Shown here one piece after another: positions 25,644 to 34,730 of a stretch of DNA of 64,000 bases. The translations under genes were made by a program, and so were the position numbers. Source of the DNA: Terracoccus sp. 273MFTsu3.1 (lineage in GTDB: Bacteria > Actinomycetota > Actinomycetes > Actinomycetales > Dermatophilaceae). The DNA is taken from contig NZ_KB911821.1 of NCBI RefSeq assembly GCF_000383675.1, forward strand, positions 744,001 to 808,000. The letters are read 5' to 3'. The first letter of the stretch is position 1; each line of letters opens with the position of its first letter. A model generated the notes under the pieces. The model was not told the origin of the DNA, ran no database searches, and worked only from the letters and a program-made list of their open reading frames with translations.

Positions 25644-26017
25644 GCGTCAGCCTCCTGCGCCTTGTCAGCCTTCTTGGCCTTCTTCTCGGCCTTGTCAGCC
25701 TTCTCGGGCTTGTCAGCCTTGTCGGCCTTCTTGTCGGCCTTGGCAGCCTTCTTCTCGACCTTCTCGGCCTTCTCCGGCGCCTTGGGGGCGGCGGGGGCCG
25801 AGCCGATGCCGAGCTCGCGCTCACGCATCTCGGTGTAGATGCGCGCGATGTCCTTCTTGACGGCGCGCAGACGGCCGTGGTTGTCCAGCTGGCCGGTGGC
25901 CGACTGGAAACGCAGGTTGAACAGTTCTTCCTTGGCCTTCTTCAGCTCGTCCGCCAGCTTCGTGTCGTCCAGACCACGCAGCTGCTCGGGAGCCAGGTCC
26001 TTGGTTCCGACTGCCAT
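25640..26017 (-). CDS. rpmC: 50S ribosomal protein L29 (uL29) with long Lys/Ala/Asp tail
   Basis: The L29 core is residues 1 to about 72 ([50 protein letters not shown]). The remaining 50 residues are a low-complexity tail made of KADK/KKAD units, almost doubling the protein to 125 residues. uL29 borders the exit tunnel and receives SRP and trigger factor, so a mobile basic/acidic tail there could touch nascent chains (inference). It overlaps both neighbours (rplP by 1 nt, rpsQ by 4). Confidence 0.95.
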   Translation of the reverse strand: MAVGTKDLAPEQLRGLDDTKLADELKKAKEELFNLRFQSATGQLDNHGRLRAVKKDIARIYTEMRERELGIGSAPAAPKAPEKAEKVEKKAAKADKKADKADKPEKADKAEKKAKKADKAQEADA

Positions 26018-26436
26018 CAGATGTCACCACCCTCACGCTGAACGAAGCGGCACTTCATGGGGAGCTTGTGCATCGCGAGACGCATGGCCTCACGCGCCAC
26101 CGGCTCCGCCACGCCCGAGATCTCGAACATGACGCGACCCGGCTTGACGTTGGCGATCCACCACTCCGGCGAACCCTTACCGGAACCCATGCGGGTCTCG
26201 GCGGGCTTCTTGGTGAGCGGACGGTCGGGGTAGATGTTGATCCACACCTTGCCGCCACGCTTCATGTAGCGGGTCATCGCGATACGAGCGGACTCGATCT
26301 GACGGTTGGTCACGTAGGCCGGCTCGAGAGCCTGGATGCCGTAGTCACCGAAGGCGATCGTCGTGCCACCCTTCGCCGCACCGTGGCGGTTCGGGTGGTG
26401 CTGCTTGCGGTGCTTGACTCGACGGGGAATCAACAT
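26017..26436 (-). CDS. rplP: 50S ribosomal protein L16 (uL16)
   Basis: Product of 139 residues, essential for A-site tRNA accommodation. N-terminus [20 protein letters not shown], then the conserved [19 protein letters not shown] and [20 protein letters not shown]. The PEWW loop Arg region, modified in some bacteria, is intact. Overlaps rpmC by 1 nt. Confidence 0.97.
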   Translation of the reverse strand: MLIPRRVKHRKQHHPNRHGAAKGGTTIAFGDYGIQALEPAYVTNRQIESARIAMTRYMKRGGKVWINIYPDRPLTKKPAETRMGSGKGSPEWWIANVKPGRVMFEISGVAEPVAREAMRLAMHKLPMKCRFVQREGGDI

Positions 26437-26438
26437 GG

Positions 26439-27263
26439 TCAGGCCTGCTCATTCTCGGTGCTGGCCGCGGCGGGGGCCTCGGCAGCAGCGGTCTCGTTCA
26501 CTGCCGGAGCAGCGGCGGTCTCGTTGCGGTCACCACGACGGGCGCGGTTCGGACGGTCACCGCCGTCACGACGCGGACCACGCGACGGGCGCGGAGCGGC
26601 GGCCTGCTGGGCAGCGAGCTCCTTGGCCGTCATGTCGCCCTTGTAGATCCACACCTTGACGCCGATGCGGCCGAACGTGGTGCGGGCCTCGTAGAAGCCG
26701 TAGTCGATCTGCGCACGCAGGGTGTGCAGCGGGACGCGGCCCTCGCGGTAGAACTCGGTGCGGCTCATCTCGGCGCCGTTGAGGCGGCCGGAGACCTGCA
26801 CGCGGATGCCCTTGGCACCGGCGCGCTGGGCGGACTGCATGCCCTTGCGCATGGCGCGACGGAACGCGACACGGGCCGAGAGCTGCTCGGCGATGCCCTG
26901 GGCGACCAGCTGCGACACGATCTCGGGGTTCTTGACCTCGAGGATGTTGAGCTGGACCTGCTTGCCCGTGAGCTTCTCGAGCTCGCCGCGGATGCGGTCG
27001 GCCTCGGCGCCGCGGCGACCGATGACGATGCCGGGGCGGGCGGTGTGGATGTCCACGCGGACGCGGTCACGGGTGCGCTCGATCTCGACCGATGCGATGC
27101 CGGCGCGCTCCATGCCCTTCTCCATCAGGCGACGGATCGAGACATCTTCCTTGACGTAGTCGCGGTAGCGCTGACCCGACTTCGTCGAGTCTGCGAACCA
27201 GCGGCTCTTGTGGTCGGTGGTGATGCCCAGACGGAAGCCGTGCGGGTTGACCTTCTGACCCAT
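26439..27263 (-). CDS. rpsC: 30S ribosomal protein S3 (uS3) with Arg/Glu-rich tail
   Basis: Product of 274 residues. N-terminus [20 protein letters not shown]; the KH domain has [20 protein letters not shown]; the C-terminal domain has [20 protein letters not shown]. uS3 shapes the mRNA entry site and helicase activity. About 60 residues at the end are low-complexity ([20 protein letters not shown] then Ala/Glu-rich), typical of actinobacteria but long. Overlaps rplV by 1 nt. Confidence 0.96.
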   Translation of the reverse strand: MGQKVNPHGFRLGITTDHKSRWFADSTKSGQRYRDYVKEDVSIRRLMEKGMERAGIASVEIERTRDRVRVDIHTARPGIVIGRRGAEADRIRGELEKLTGKQVQLNILEVKNPEIVSQLVAQGIAEQLSARVAFRRAMRKGMQSAQRAGAKGIRVQVSGRLNGAEMSRTEFYREGRVPLHTLRAQIDYGFYEARTTFGRIGVKVWIYKGDMTAKELAAQQAAAPRPSRGPRRDGGDRPNRARRGDRNETAAAPAVNETAAAEAPAAASTENEQA

Positions 27264-27658
27264 CAGCGGGCTCCCTTCGTGTTCTCCGGCTGCGTGACGA
27301 CCACGGTGATGTGGCTCGTCCGCTTGTTGATGCGACCGGCGCGGCCCTGGGCGCGCGGCCGGAATCGCTTCATCGTCGGGCCCTCGTCGACGAACGCGGC
27401 CGTGATGACGAGGTTGCGCTCGTCGAAGGCGACCGACTCACGGTCAGCCTTGACCCGGGCGTTGGCGATGGCGCTCTCGAGCACCTTCTTGACCGGCTCG
27501 GAGGCCGACTGCGGGGCGAAGGTGAGCACCGTGACGGCGTCGGTGGCGGCCTTGCCGCGGATTAGGTCCACGACACGGCGAGCCTTCTGCGGGCTGACAC
27601 GGACGTGCCGCGCCGAAGCCTTGGCTTCCATGACTTCTTCCTTGGATTCGGTGGCCAT
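27263..27658 (-). CDS. rplV: 50S ribosomal protein L22 (uL22)
   Basis: Product of 131 residues. uL22 lines the exit tunnel; its beta hairpin ([19 protein letters not shown]) reaches the constriction where macrolides act. The family helix [20 protein letters not shown] is intact. It overlaps rpsS and rpsC by 1 nt each. Confidence 0.97.
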   Translation of the reverse strand: MATESKEEVMEAKASARHVRVSPQKARRVVDLIRGKAATDAVTVLTFAPQSASEPVKKVLESAIANARVKADRESVAFDERNLVITAAFVDEGPTMKRFRPRAQGRAGRINKRTSHITVVVTQPENTKGAR

Positions 27659-27939
27659 CAGCGACGACGACCCTTCTTGTCGTCCTTCACGTGACCCTTG
27701 AACGTGCGGGTCGGTGCGAACTCGCCGAGCTTGTGGCCGACCATCGACTCGGTGACGAACACCGGGACGTGCTTGCGGCCGTCGTGGACGGCGAAGGTGT
27801 GGCTCAGCATGTCCGGGCTGATGACCGAACGACGCGACCAGGTCTTGATGACGTTCTTGGTGCCCGCTTCGTTCTGGGCGTCCACCTTCTTCTGAAGGTG
27901 GTCGTCGATGAAGGGGCCCTTCTTCAGGCTACGAGGCAT
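27658..27939 (-). CDS. rpsS: 30S ribosomal protein S19 (uS19)
   Basis: Product of 93 residues. [39 protein letters not shown] and [14 protein letters not shown] are family hallmarks. uS19 pairs with uS13 in the 30S head and contacts the 50S. 15 bp separate it from rplB. Confidence 0.97.
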   Translation of the reverse strand: MPRSLKKGPFIDDHLQKKVDAQNEAGTKNVIKTWSRRSVISPDMLSHTFAVHDGRKHVPVFVTESMVGHKLGEFAPTRTFKGHVKDDKKGRRR

Positions 27940-27954
27940 TCCAAAGGCTCCTTA

Positions 27955-28791
27955 TCAGCGCTTCTTGCCAGTACGGCGGCGACGAACGATCAGCTTGTCG
28001 CTTTCCTTGTGTCCCTTGCGGGTCCGGCCCTCGGCCTGACCCCACGGGCTGACGGGGTGACGTCCACCGGACGTCTTGCCCTCACCACCACCGTGCGGGT
28101 GGTCGACCGGGTTCATGGCGACACCACGGACGGTCGGGCGCTTGCCCTTCCAGCGCATGCGGCCGGCCTTGCCCCAGTTGATGTTGCTCTGCTCGGCGTT
28201 GCCCACCTCGCCGACGGTCGCGCGGCAGCGCGCGTCGACGTTGCGGATCTCACCGGACGGCATACGCAGCTGGGCGTAGGGGCCGTCCTTGGCGACGAGC
28301 TGCACGCGAGCACCCGCGGAGCGGGCGATCTTCGCGCCACCACCGGGCTTGAGCTCGATCGCGTGGACGACCGTACCCACCGGGATGTTGCGCAGCGGAA
28401 GCGAGTTGCCCGGCTTGATGTCGGCCGCGGGGCCGTTCTCGATCGGGTCGCCCTGCTTCAGCTTGTTCGGAGCCAGGATGTAGCGCTTCTCGCCGTCGGA
28501 GTACTGGACGAGCGCGATGCGCGCGGTGCGGTTGGGGTCGTACTCGATGTGAGCGACCTTGGCCGGCACGCCGTCCTTGTCGTGGCGACGGAAGTCGATG
28601 ACGCGGTAGGCACGCTTGTGGCCGCCACCGATGTGACGCGTGGTGATGCGGCCCGCGTTGTTGCGGCCACCCGTCTTCGACAGGGGGCGGACGAGCGACT
28701 TCTCCGGGGTGGAACGCGTGATCTCGACGAAGTCGGCGACCGACGAGCCACGACGGCCCGGCGTGGTCGGCTTGTACTTACGGATACCCAT
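27955..28791 (-). CDS. rplB: 50S ribosomal protein L2 (uL2)
   Basis: Product of 278 residues, required for subunit association and the peptidyl transferase centre. The RNA-binding core has [19 protein letters not shown], and the C-terminal signature [20 protein letters not shown] carries the conserved His near the active site. Full length, canonical context between rplW and rpsS. Confidence 0.97.
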   Translation of the reverse strand: MGIRKYKPTTPGRRGSSVADFVEITRSTPEKSLVRPLSKTGGRNNAGRITTRHIGGGHKRAYRVIDFRRHDKDGVPAKVAHIEYDPNRTARIALVQYSDGEKRYILAPNKLKQGDPIENGPAADIKPGNSLPLRNIPVGTVVHAIELKPGGGAKIARSAGARVQLVAKDGPYAQLRMPSGEIRNVDARCRATVGEVGNAEQSNINWGKAGRMRWKGKRPTVRGVAMNPVDHPHGGGEGKTSGGRHPVSPWGQAEGRTRKGHKESDKLIVRRRRTGKKR

Positions 28792-28819
28792 GTTCGTGTG
28801 TCCTTATTCTTCGTCGATC

Positions 28820-29119
28820 TCAGGCGCCCGCACCGAAGATGTCGATCGATCCCTCGCGGAGGGAGACGATCGCACGCTTGGTGTCCTTGCGCTTGCCGAG
28901 GCCGAAACGGGTGCGACGGGTCTTGCCCTGACGGTTCAGGGTGTGGACCTTGTCGACCTTGACGTTGAAGATCTGCTCGATGGCGATCTTGATCTCCGTC
29001 TTGTTCGCACGGGGGTCGACGATGAAGGTGTACTTGCCCTCGTCGAGCAGACCGTACGACTTCTCGGAGACGACCGGCGCGATCAGGATGTCGCGGGGGT
29101 CCTTGGTGTGGATGCTCAC
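28820..29119 (-). CDS. rplW: 50S ribosomal protein L23 (uL23)
   Basis: Product of 99 residues. [40 protein letters not shown] and a Lys-rich loop ([20 protein letters not shown]) match uL23, the docking site of trigger factor and SRP at the tunnel exit. It overlaps rplD by 4 nt (ATGA). Confidence 0.97.
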   Translation of the reverse strand: MSIHTKDPRDILIAPVVSEKSYGLLDEGKYTFIVDPRANKTEIKIAIEQIFNVKVDKVHTLNRQGKTRRTRFGLGKRKDTKRAIVSLREGSIDIFGAGA

Positions 29120-29742
29120 TTGGTGGCCTCCTTGTCGGCCTTGTCAGCCTTCACGGGACCGGCGACGAACGCGTCGAGGGCGGCCTGGGTGAAGACGATG
29201 TCGTCGGCGCACAGGACGTCGTACGTGTTGAGCTGGTCGGCGACCAGGACGTGGACGTTCTGCAGGTTGCGGACCGACTTGAACGCCACCTCGTCACCGC
29301 GCTCGAGCACGACGAGCAGGTTGGGGCGCTGGGTCAGACCGGCGAGCAGCGCGGCGGCGTCCTTCGCCGAGGGCAGGTCGCCCGAGACGATGGAGTCGAC
29401 GACGTGGATGCGGTCGAAGCGGGCCCGGTCGGAGAGGGCACCGCGCAGGGCGGCCGCCTTCATCTTCTTGGGGGTGCGCTGCGAGTAGTCACGCGGCTGC
29501 GGGCCGTGGACGACGCCACCGCCGGCGAACTGCGGGGCGCGGGTCGAGCCCTGACGGGCGCGACCGGTGCCCTTCTGGCGGTAGGGCTTGCGCCCACCGC
29601 CGCGGACCTCGCCGCGGGTCTTCGTCGAGTGCGTGCCCTGACGAGCGGCCGCGAGCTGAGCGACCACGACCTGGTGGATCAGCGGGACGTTGGTCTGGAC
29701 GTCGAAGATGTCAGCGGGAAGCGTGGGGGTCTTCGTGGCCAT
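29116..29742 (-). CDS. rplD: 50S ribosomal protein L4 (uL4)
   Basis: Product of 208 residues from ATG at 29742; an ATG at 29751 that overlaps the rplC stop would add three residues. The N-terminus is short, starting near [18 protein letters not shown], so the first strand usual in L4 (about 20 residues) is largely missing. The tunnel loop [20 protein letters not shown] is intact. The C-terminus ends [11 protein letters not shown], echoing the KADK units of the rpmC tail. Start choice is moderately certain. Confidence 0.95.
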   Translation of the reverse strand: MATKTPTLPADIFDVQTNVPLIHQVVVAQLAAARQGTHSTKTRGEVRGGGRKPYRQKGTGRARQGSTRAPQFAGGGVVHGPQPRDYSQRTPKKMKAAALRGALSDRARFDRIHVVDSIVSGDLPSAKDAAALLAGLTQRPNLLVVLERGDEVAFKSVRNLQNVHVLVADQLNTYDVLCADDIVFTQAALDAFVAGPVKADKADKEATK

Positions 29743-29747
29743 GTGGA

Positions 29748-30401
29748 TCATGCACCCTTCGCAGCCGTGCGGATCAGGACGATGCCACCGCGGGGACCGG
29801 GAACGGCACCCTTGATGAGCAGGAGGCCCTTCTCGGCGTCAACGGCGTGGATCTGGAGGTTCTGGGTCGTCTGGCGAACGCCACCCATGCGACCAGCCAT
29901 GCGCATGCCCTTGAAGACACGGCCCGGGGTCGAGCAGCCGCCGATGGAGCCCGGCTTGCGGTGGTTGCGGTGCGCACCGTGCGAGGAGCTGACGCCGTGG
30001 AAGCCGTGACGCTTCATGACACCGGCGAAGCCCTTGCCCTTGGTCGTACCCGTCGCGTCGACGCGCTGGCCGGCCTCGAAGGACTCGGCCGTGATCTCCT
30101 GGCCGAGCTCGTAGTCGGCGGCGTCCGCCGTGCGGAGCTCGACGAGGTGACGGCGCGGCGTGACGCCGGCCTTCTCGAAGTGGCCGCTCATCGGCTTGTT
30201 CACCTTGCGCGGGTCGATCGCACCGAAGGCGATCTGGACCGCGGAGTAGCCGTCGGTCTCGTCGGCACGCACCTGCGTCACGACGCAGGGGCCGGCCTTG
30301 ACCACGGTCACGGGGACGAGCTTGTTGTCTGCGTCCCACACCTGGGTCATGCCGAGCTTCTCGCCGAGCACGCCCTTGACGTTCTTCTGAGCAACAGTCA
30401 T
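29748..30401 (-). CDS. rplC: 50S ribosomal protein L3 (uL3)
   Basis: Product of 217 residues. [17 protein letters not shown], the central [14 protein letters not shown] and the [20 protein letters not shown] finger that reaches the peptidyl transferase centre are intact. It is the second gene of the S10 operon, 13 bp after rpsJ. Confidence 0.97.
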   Translation of the reverse strand: MTVAQKNVKGVLGEKLGMTQVWDADNKLVPVTVVKAGPCVVTQVRADETDGYSAVQIAFGAIDPRKVNKPMSGHFEKAGVTPRRHLVELRTADAADYELGQEITAESFEAGQRVDATGTTKGKGFAGVMKRHGFHGVSSSHGAHRNHRKPGSIGGCSTPGRVFKGMRMAGRMGGVRQTTQNLQIHAVDAEKGLLLIKGAVPGPRGGIVLIRTAAKGA

Positions 30402-30414
30402 CTCTACAACCGCC

Positions 30415-30723
30415 TCAGAGCTTGATCTCGATGTTGACGTCCGCCGGCAGGTCGAGACGCATCAGCGAGTCGACGGCCTTGGGCGTCGGGTCGATGATGT
30501 CGATGAGGCGCTTGTGCGTGCGCATCTCGAAGTGCTCGCGGCTGTCCTTGTACTTGTGCGGCGACCGGATGACGACGAAGACGTTCTTCTCCGTCGGCAG
30601 CGGGACGGGTCCCACCACGGTCGCGCCGGCGCGCGTCACTGTGTCAACGATCTTCCGGGCCGAGTTGTCGATGACCTCGTGGTCGTACGACTTCAGCCGG
30701 ATGCGGATCTTCTGTCCCGCCAT
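30415..30723 (-). CDS. rpsJ: 30S ribosomal protein S10 (uS10)
   Basis: Product of 102 residues from ATG at 30723, giving the canonical N-terminus [19 protein letters not shown]. uS10 sits in the 30S head and joins NusB in antitermination. Motif [20 protein letters not shown] is intact. An in-frame ATG at 30771 would add 16 residues ([16 protein letters not shown]) not found in the family. It is the first gene of the S10 operon, behind a leader of about 250 nt. Confidence 0.97.
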   Translation of the reverse strand: MAGQKIRIRLKSYDHEVIDNSARKIVDTVTRAGATVVGPVPLPTEKNVFVVIRSPHKYKDSREHFEMRTHKRLIDIIDPTPKAVDSLMRLDLPADVNIEIKL

Positions 30724-30772
30724 CTGATGAACGTCTCTCTCTCGCTTCTGACTACCGGTTCCCTTGGCCATC

Positions 30773-30822
30773 CGACCCCCGAGGTCGGGCGTGTCGCGCC
30801 CGCTTCGCGGTGAAAGGTGCGC
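30773..30822 (-). promoter_or_regulatory. rpsJ: S10 operon leader boxes A and B
   Basis: Box A (30773-30796) and box B (30808-30822) lie in the long untranslated leader of rpsJ. The same boxes, 23 of 24 and 13 of 15 identical by eye, lie in the rpsL leader (42005-42028 and 42098-42112). On the mRNA strand, box A contains CCCGACCTCGGGGGTCG, which can fold as CCCGA-CC-TCGGG or as CGACC-TCGGG-GGTCG, two exclusive hairpins. A shared regulator or antitermination role is inference. Confidence 0.6.
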
Positions 30823-30978
30823 ACCTGAGTGCCACTTTCGTGTGGAATGCCCGGCCGAACCGGGTAACTTGCGCTTCCCTCGGGCCTCCGAGAGGAGTCC
30901 GGGCGAGTCCCCGTCAGGAGGCTCTCAAGGGGCGGCGGCACCGACATGGGTCAGCGACGCGCGTCAAGCAACCTGAAC

Positions 30979-31008
30979 AGTGTGCCAGAGCCCGCACCGC
31001 ACTATCAA
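30979..31008 (-). promoter_or_regulatory. Putative S10 operon promoter
   Basis: Read on the minus strand: -35 TTGATA (31003-31008), 18-bp spacer, -10 CACACT (30979-30984). This predicts a start near 30972 and a leader of about 250 nt before rpsJ. The 329-bp stretch 30724-31052 holds no gene that I can support; it contains this promoter and the leader boxes. Confidence 0.5.
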
Positions 31009-31052
31009 ATCGAGCCGGCCCGGCATCGCAGGGCAGCGCACGTGGCGCGTCG

Positions 31053-31451
31053 TCAGGCACCGGGGCGGGCGCACGCGGGGGTGCCGCCCGGCAGCTGGTG
31101 CCGGTGCGCGGCCACCCAGCGGTAGGCCCGGGCGGCCAGCCACGAGACCCCCGGCGCCATGAGGAGGTGACCGGCCGGTCGCCAGGCGGGGGCGCCGTGG
31201 GTCGCGGCGCTCGCGATGGCGCGGTGGCCCGACAGGATGCGGCCGTCGGCGGTGATGAACTGGGCCGCCTCGTCGCAGTCCTGCACGGTGAGTCCCACGG
31301 CGGCGAGATCGATCGACTGCCAGGGACGCACGTCGTAGCGGTCGCGCCGGTCGACCCATCGCTCGATGAACTGCACACTGCGCGTGCAGAACCCGCAGTC
31401 GGCGTCGTAGACGAGGGTCGGCCGGTCCGGCACGACGAGCGTGGTCTCCAC
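31053..31451 (-). CDS. DCC family (DUF393) thiol-disulfide oxidoreductase-like protein
   Basis: Product of 132 residues from GTG at 31451. The family motif is YDADCGFCTRSVQFIE (Asp-x-x-Cys-x-x-Cys), followed by RPWQSIDL and a C-terminal helical part (YRWVAAHRHQLPGG). Members are assumed to be redox-active from the CxxC pair; substrates are unknown. The frame stays open well upstream, but homology starts at the GTG. It shares the minus strand with the S10 operon but lies upstream of its promoter, so it reads towards it. Confidence 0.85.
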   Translation of the reverse strand: METTLVVPDRPTLVYDADCGFCTRSVQFIERWVDRRDRYDVRPWQSIDLAAVGLTVQDCDEAAQFITADGRILSGHRAIASAATHGAPAWRPAGHLLMAPGVSWLAARAYRWVAAHRHQLPGGTPACARPGA

Positions 31452-31588
31452 GCCTCGATCATCGCACCCCGCAGCAGCAGGCCCGCCCGGAGCCACCTCG
31501 GCGCCACCTCGGCCGAGGACGTATGCCGTCGCGCCCGGTGTCCACCGACCGTCCGGCGGGAGCGTGGTGCGACTCCCCCGCCGAGCGC

Positions 31589-32893
31589 TCAGGCAGGGGC
31601 GAGGAACGCGCTCAGCGCTCCGGCATACATCGCCGGGTCCTCGGCTCCCATGAGCTCGCGCGTGCTGTGCATCGACAGGGCCGCCGCCCCGAAGTCGACG
31701 GTCGTCGCGCCCGTCAGGGACGACGTCACCGGCCCGACCGTCGACCCGCACGGCAGGTCGCTGCGGGTCACGAAGGTCTGCATGGGGACGCCGGCCTGCT
31801 CGCAGGCGAGGCGGAACGCCGCCGCACCGACCGAGTCCGTCGCGTAGCGAAGGTTGGTGTTGACCTTGAGCACGGGCCCGCCGTTGACACGGATCTGGTG
31901 CATCGGCTCGTGGCGGTCAGCGTAGTTCGGGTGGGTGGCGTGTCCCATGTCGCCGGACGCGATGACGGTCGCCGCGAGGGCCCGCCAGTAGTCGTCGCGG
32001 GTGCCGCCGCCCGCCGTGACGATGCGCTCGAGCACCGAGGGCAGCAACGTCGAGGTCGCGCCGCGCTCGGACGTGCTGCCGATCTCCTCGTGGTCGAAGA
32101 GCACGAGGACCGGCACGTGGGCGGGCTCGGTGGCCACGGCGTCGAGCAGCGCCCGCACCCCGGCATACGACGTCGCGAGGTTGTCGAGGCGCGGGGCCGC
32201 GATGAGCTCACGCGCCCGGCCGAGGCGGGTGGACGGCTGGACCGGGTGGGTCATGACGTCCCACGACAGGACGTCCTCGCGGTCGACCCCGACCTGCTCC
32301 GCGAGGTAGCCGACGAAGTCGCCGGGCTCGTCGCCGACGCCCCAGAGCGGCTCCATGTGGGCCTGCTTGTTGAGGGTGAGCGCCTCGTTCTGGGTGCGGT
32401 CGAGGTGGATGGCGAGCTGTGCCACGCGCAGCAGCGCGTCTCGCCCGTGGAAGGTCCGCGACTCGACACCCTCGGCGCCACGCACGGCGACCCGGCCTGC
32501 GAGGCCGAGGTCGCGGTCGAGCCACGAGCTGAGGATGAGGCCCCCGTAGGGCTCGATGCCGAGCATCTGCCAGCCGGCGCGCGCGTGGTCGGGGTTGGGC
32601 TTGACGCGCAGGTTCGGGCTGTCGGTGTGCGCCCCGACGACGCGGAAGCCCGCGGCGGGACCGGCCCCGGCCCCGTGCGCACCGGTGGTGTCCCAGGCGA
32701 TGAGCGACCCGCCCCGCACGAGGTAGTGCCGGCCCGGCTCGGTGGGCCACGGCTCGGTCTCGACGACCTCGGTGAAGCCCTCGGCGACGAGCCGGGCCGC
32801 CGCCTGCTCGCAGGCGTGGAAGGGCGTCGGTGAGGCGTCGACGTAGTCGATGAGGCCCTGGGCTTCGGTGTCGGTGTCGAACGAGTGCGCCAT
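31589..32893 (-). CDS. apeB: M18 family aminopeptidase
   Basis: Product of 434 residues, a di-zinc peptidase of the aspartyl aminopeptidase family that forms large tetrahedral assemblies. Start ATG at 32893 gives MAHSFDTDTEAQGL; DYVDASPTPFHACE is the typical opening. Metal-site motifs: GAHTDSPNLRVKP (His, Asp), RLDNLATSYAG (Asp), LFDHEEIGSTSERGA (Glu pair) and the C-terminal DFGAAALSMHSTRELMG (His). It removes N-terminal acidic or neutral residues from peptides in the cytoplasm. A TAGGGT box lies 8 nt upstream. Confidence 0.95.
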   Translation of the reverse strand: MAHSFDTDTEAQGLIDYVDASPTPFHACEQAAARLVAEGFTEVVETEPWPTEPGRHYLVRGGSLIAWDTTGAHGAGAGPAAGFRVVGAHTDSPNLRVKPNPDHARAGWQMLGIEPYGGLILSSWLDRDLGLAGRVAVRGAEGVESRTFHGRDALLRVAQLAIHLDRTQNEALTLNKQAHMEPLWGVGDEPGDFVGYLAEQVGVDREDVLSWDVMTHPVQPSTRLGRARELIAAPRLDNLATSYAGVRALLDAVATEPAHVPVLVLFDHEEIGSTSERGATSTLLPSVLERIVTAGGGTRDDYWRALAATVIASGDMGHATHPNYADRHEPMHQIRVNGGPVLKVNTNLRYATDSVGAAAFRLACEQAGVPMQTFVTRSDLPCGSTVGPVTSSLTGATTVDFGAAALSMHSTRELMGAEDPAMYAGALSAFLAPA

Positions 32894-32961
32894 GGCTCCC
32901 GACCCTATCCGCCGGTCGACCGGCCGCTCGGGCAGGGCCGGGCCGGAGGGCGGCACGGCGG

Positions 32962-33788
32962 TCAGACGCGGCGGAGGGTGCGCAGGATGCCGTCGGCGAT
33001 GGCGTCGGCCGCGTCCCAGTCGGAGGCCGAGACGGTGATGTAGGTGACCTGCCCGTCCAGCTCGACCGCGAGGGAACGGCTCGCGACGATCATCGTCGCG
33101 AGGGGCACCCGCGACCTCGCGACGAGGGCCTCGCCGACCGCCGTCGTCGTGCGGTCGACGCGGTCGACCGAAGCCCCGCCAGCTCGAGCTGGGAGCGCAG
33201 GTCGGCCGGACTGGGGAGCCGGGTGCCGGGAGTCGGGATGACGGACACGTTGTCGGCGAACCCGCGGCGCGGACGGCCCATGACCATGACGTCCATGGCG
33301 GTGCCGATCCGCCTCATGAACTCGTCCGCGGTCATCCCGGACTGCTCGGCGAGCGTCCGGAACGAGTCGGGCAGCACGGAGGCGCCGGCTCGAGTGGCCG
33401 CCGACGGGTCGACGGCCTGCCACCCGTCCGGCACCTCGAAGGACAGGCCGGCCCTCCGGGCCGTCACGCGACCCGCGACGACCACCGGCGCAGCAGGGTT
33501 CGGCGTCGCCGTGGCCACGGTCGCGGCCGACGTGGCGGTCGAGGGTGAGGTCGCGGTCGGGTCGGTCCGTGCCGGGGACGTCACCTCCGCGGTGGACGGA
33601 CCCGGCTGCGATCCCGCCCGCGGCACGGTGAAGGCGGAGCCACCGTCCTTGGCGCACCCGGACACGGAGAGCGCCAGCACGACGCCCAGGGCCGCGGCCC
33701 ACCGGCTCCCACTCCCACGGCTGGATCCCCTGCCACCTGCCGGACGCCGCGTGCAGCACGCCGACACCCTCTCCCCTGTCGAGACCAT
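32962..33788 (-). pseudogene. LpqN-like lipoprotein with a -1 frameshift
   Basis: Two minus-strand frames join at a C4 tract (33174-33177). The first has a hydrophobic signal and lipobox VSGC (AALGVVLALSVSGCAKDG), a Thr/Ser/Pro linker, FEVPDGWQAVDPS and GFADNVSVIPTPGTRLP. After LRSQLELAG the sense continues one frame back as ASVDRVDRTTTAVGEAL and ends DGILRTLRRV before 32962. A one-base deletion in the homopolymer explains it; a sequencing error is also possible. The plan matches the lipoprotein at 1-531. Start at 33788 is tentative. Confidence 0.75.
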
Positions 33789-33870
33789 GCGGCAAGTCAT
33801 ACGGCATCCGGGCACCGGCGGCAACGATCGTCGCGGCCGTGCCGTCGTGGCGGATGGCAGGATCGCCCGC

Positions 33871-34620
33871 ATGCCCGTTCCCGCGCTCCGGACCCTCGTC
33901 GCCGACCTGGCCTCCCCCGACCCCGCGGTGCGGGACGACGGGGCGTATGCCGCCCTGGCGCGCCTCGTGCGCGGGCGTGACCTCGGCGCGGACGACCGCT
34001 CGTGGCTCGCCCGGGAGATGCTCGAGCGGCTCGACCACGCCCGGGTGGAGGCCCGCGCCTTCGCGCCGCTCGTCCTCGCCGCACTCGTCGACTCCGGCGA
34101 CTTCGAGCAGGGATGGGTCGAGGACGTCACCCGGTGGTACGTCGCCGAGCCGGACCTCCGCGGGCACGACCCCGTCCTCGGGTGGGTGCACGCCGTCGCC
34201 CACGGTGCCGACTTCTTCGGGGCGTGCGGCGCCGCCGGCGTCGGCGACCCCGCCGCCCTGCTCGACGCCCTGGGCCGTCGGCTCGTGGCGCCGACGAGCG
34301 TCGTGTGGCGCGACCAGGAGGACGATCGGGTCGCCTGCGCGATCGCCCTGGTGCTCGCCCGCGACGACGTCGACGCGGCCACGGCCGTCGGGTGGCTCGG
34401 TCATGTCCGCGCCACGTTCGCGGCGGGATCTCCGGGTCCGGTGCCCGCCGAGGCGAGCAACACGATGCGGACGCTGCGCTCGCTGCACGTGGCCCTCGGT
34501 GAGCAGGTGCTGCGCCACGGTCAGCCGGTCGCCGTCCCGCACGATGACCTCGTCCGACGGGAGGTCGCCTCGCTCCTCTCCCACGTGACGCCGTGGTTCT
34601 GGCGGGCGCGGACCTCCTGA
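33871..34620 (+). CDS. DUF2785 domain protein
   Basis: Product of 249 residues from ATG at 33871. The frame is open much further upstream, but family similarity begins here, and CAGGAT lies 7 nt before the ATG. The signature is GHDPVLGWVHAVAHGADFFGA; the rest is alpha-helical (LARLVRGRDLGADDRSWLAR, FAPLVLAALVDSG). The family has HEAT-like helices and no known activity. A GTATGCC word lies inside. It is the first of a plus-strand run of four genes. Confidence 0.85.
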   Translation: MPVPALRTLVADLASPDPAVRDDGAYAALARLVRGRDLGADDRSWLAREMLERLDHARVEARAFAPLVLAALVDSGDFEQGWVEDVTRWYVAEPDLRGHDPVLGWVHAVAHGADFFGACGAAGVGDPAALLDALGRRLVAPTSVVWRDQEDDRVACAIALVLARDDVDAATAVGWLGHVRATFAAGSPGPVPAEASNTMRTLRSLHVALGEQVLRHGQPVAVPHDDLVRREVASLLSHVTPWFWRARTS

Positions 34621-34730
34621 CTCGACGGGGAGCGCTCCCCATTGGCCGAGCCGGCCCGCCCTGCCTAGGGTTTGGGGAGCGGCCACCCCCGGCCGCCACG
34701 GACGCCGACAGCTCGGGGAGGGCATCAGCC

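Noticed and set aside
30724-30771. N-terminally extended S10 from ATG at 30771
   Set aside because: The 16 extra residues do not match the family and the ATG lies in the leader; canonical MAGQ start preferred.
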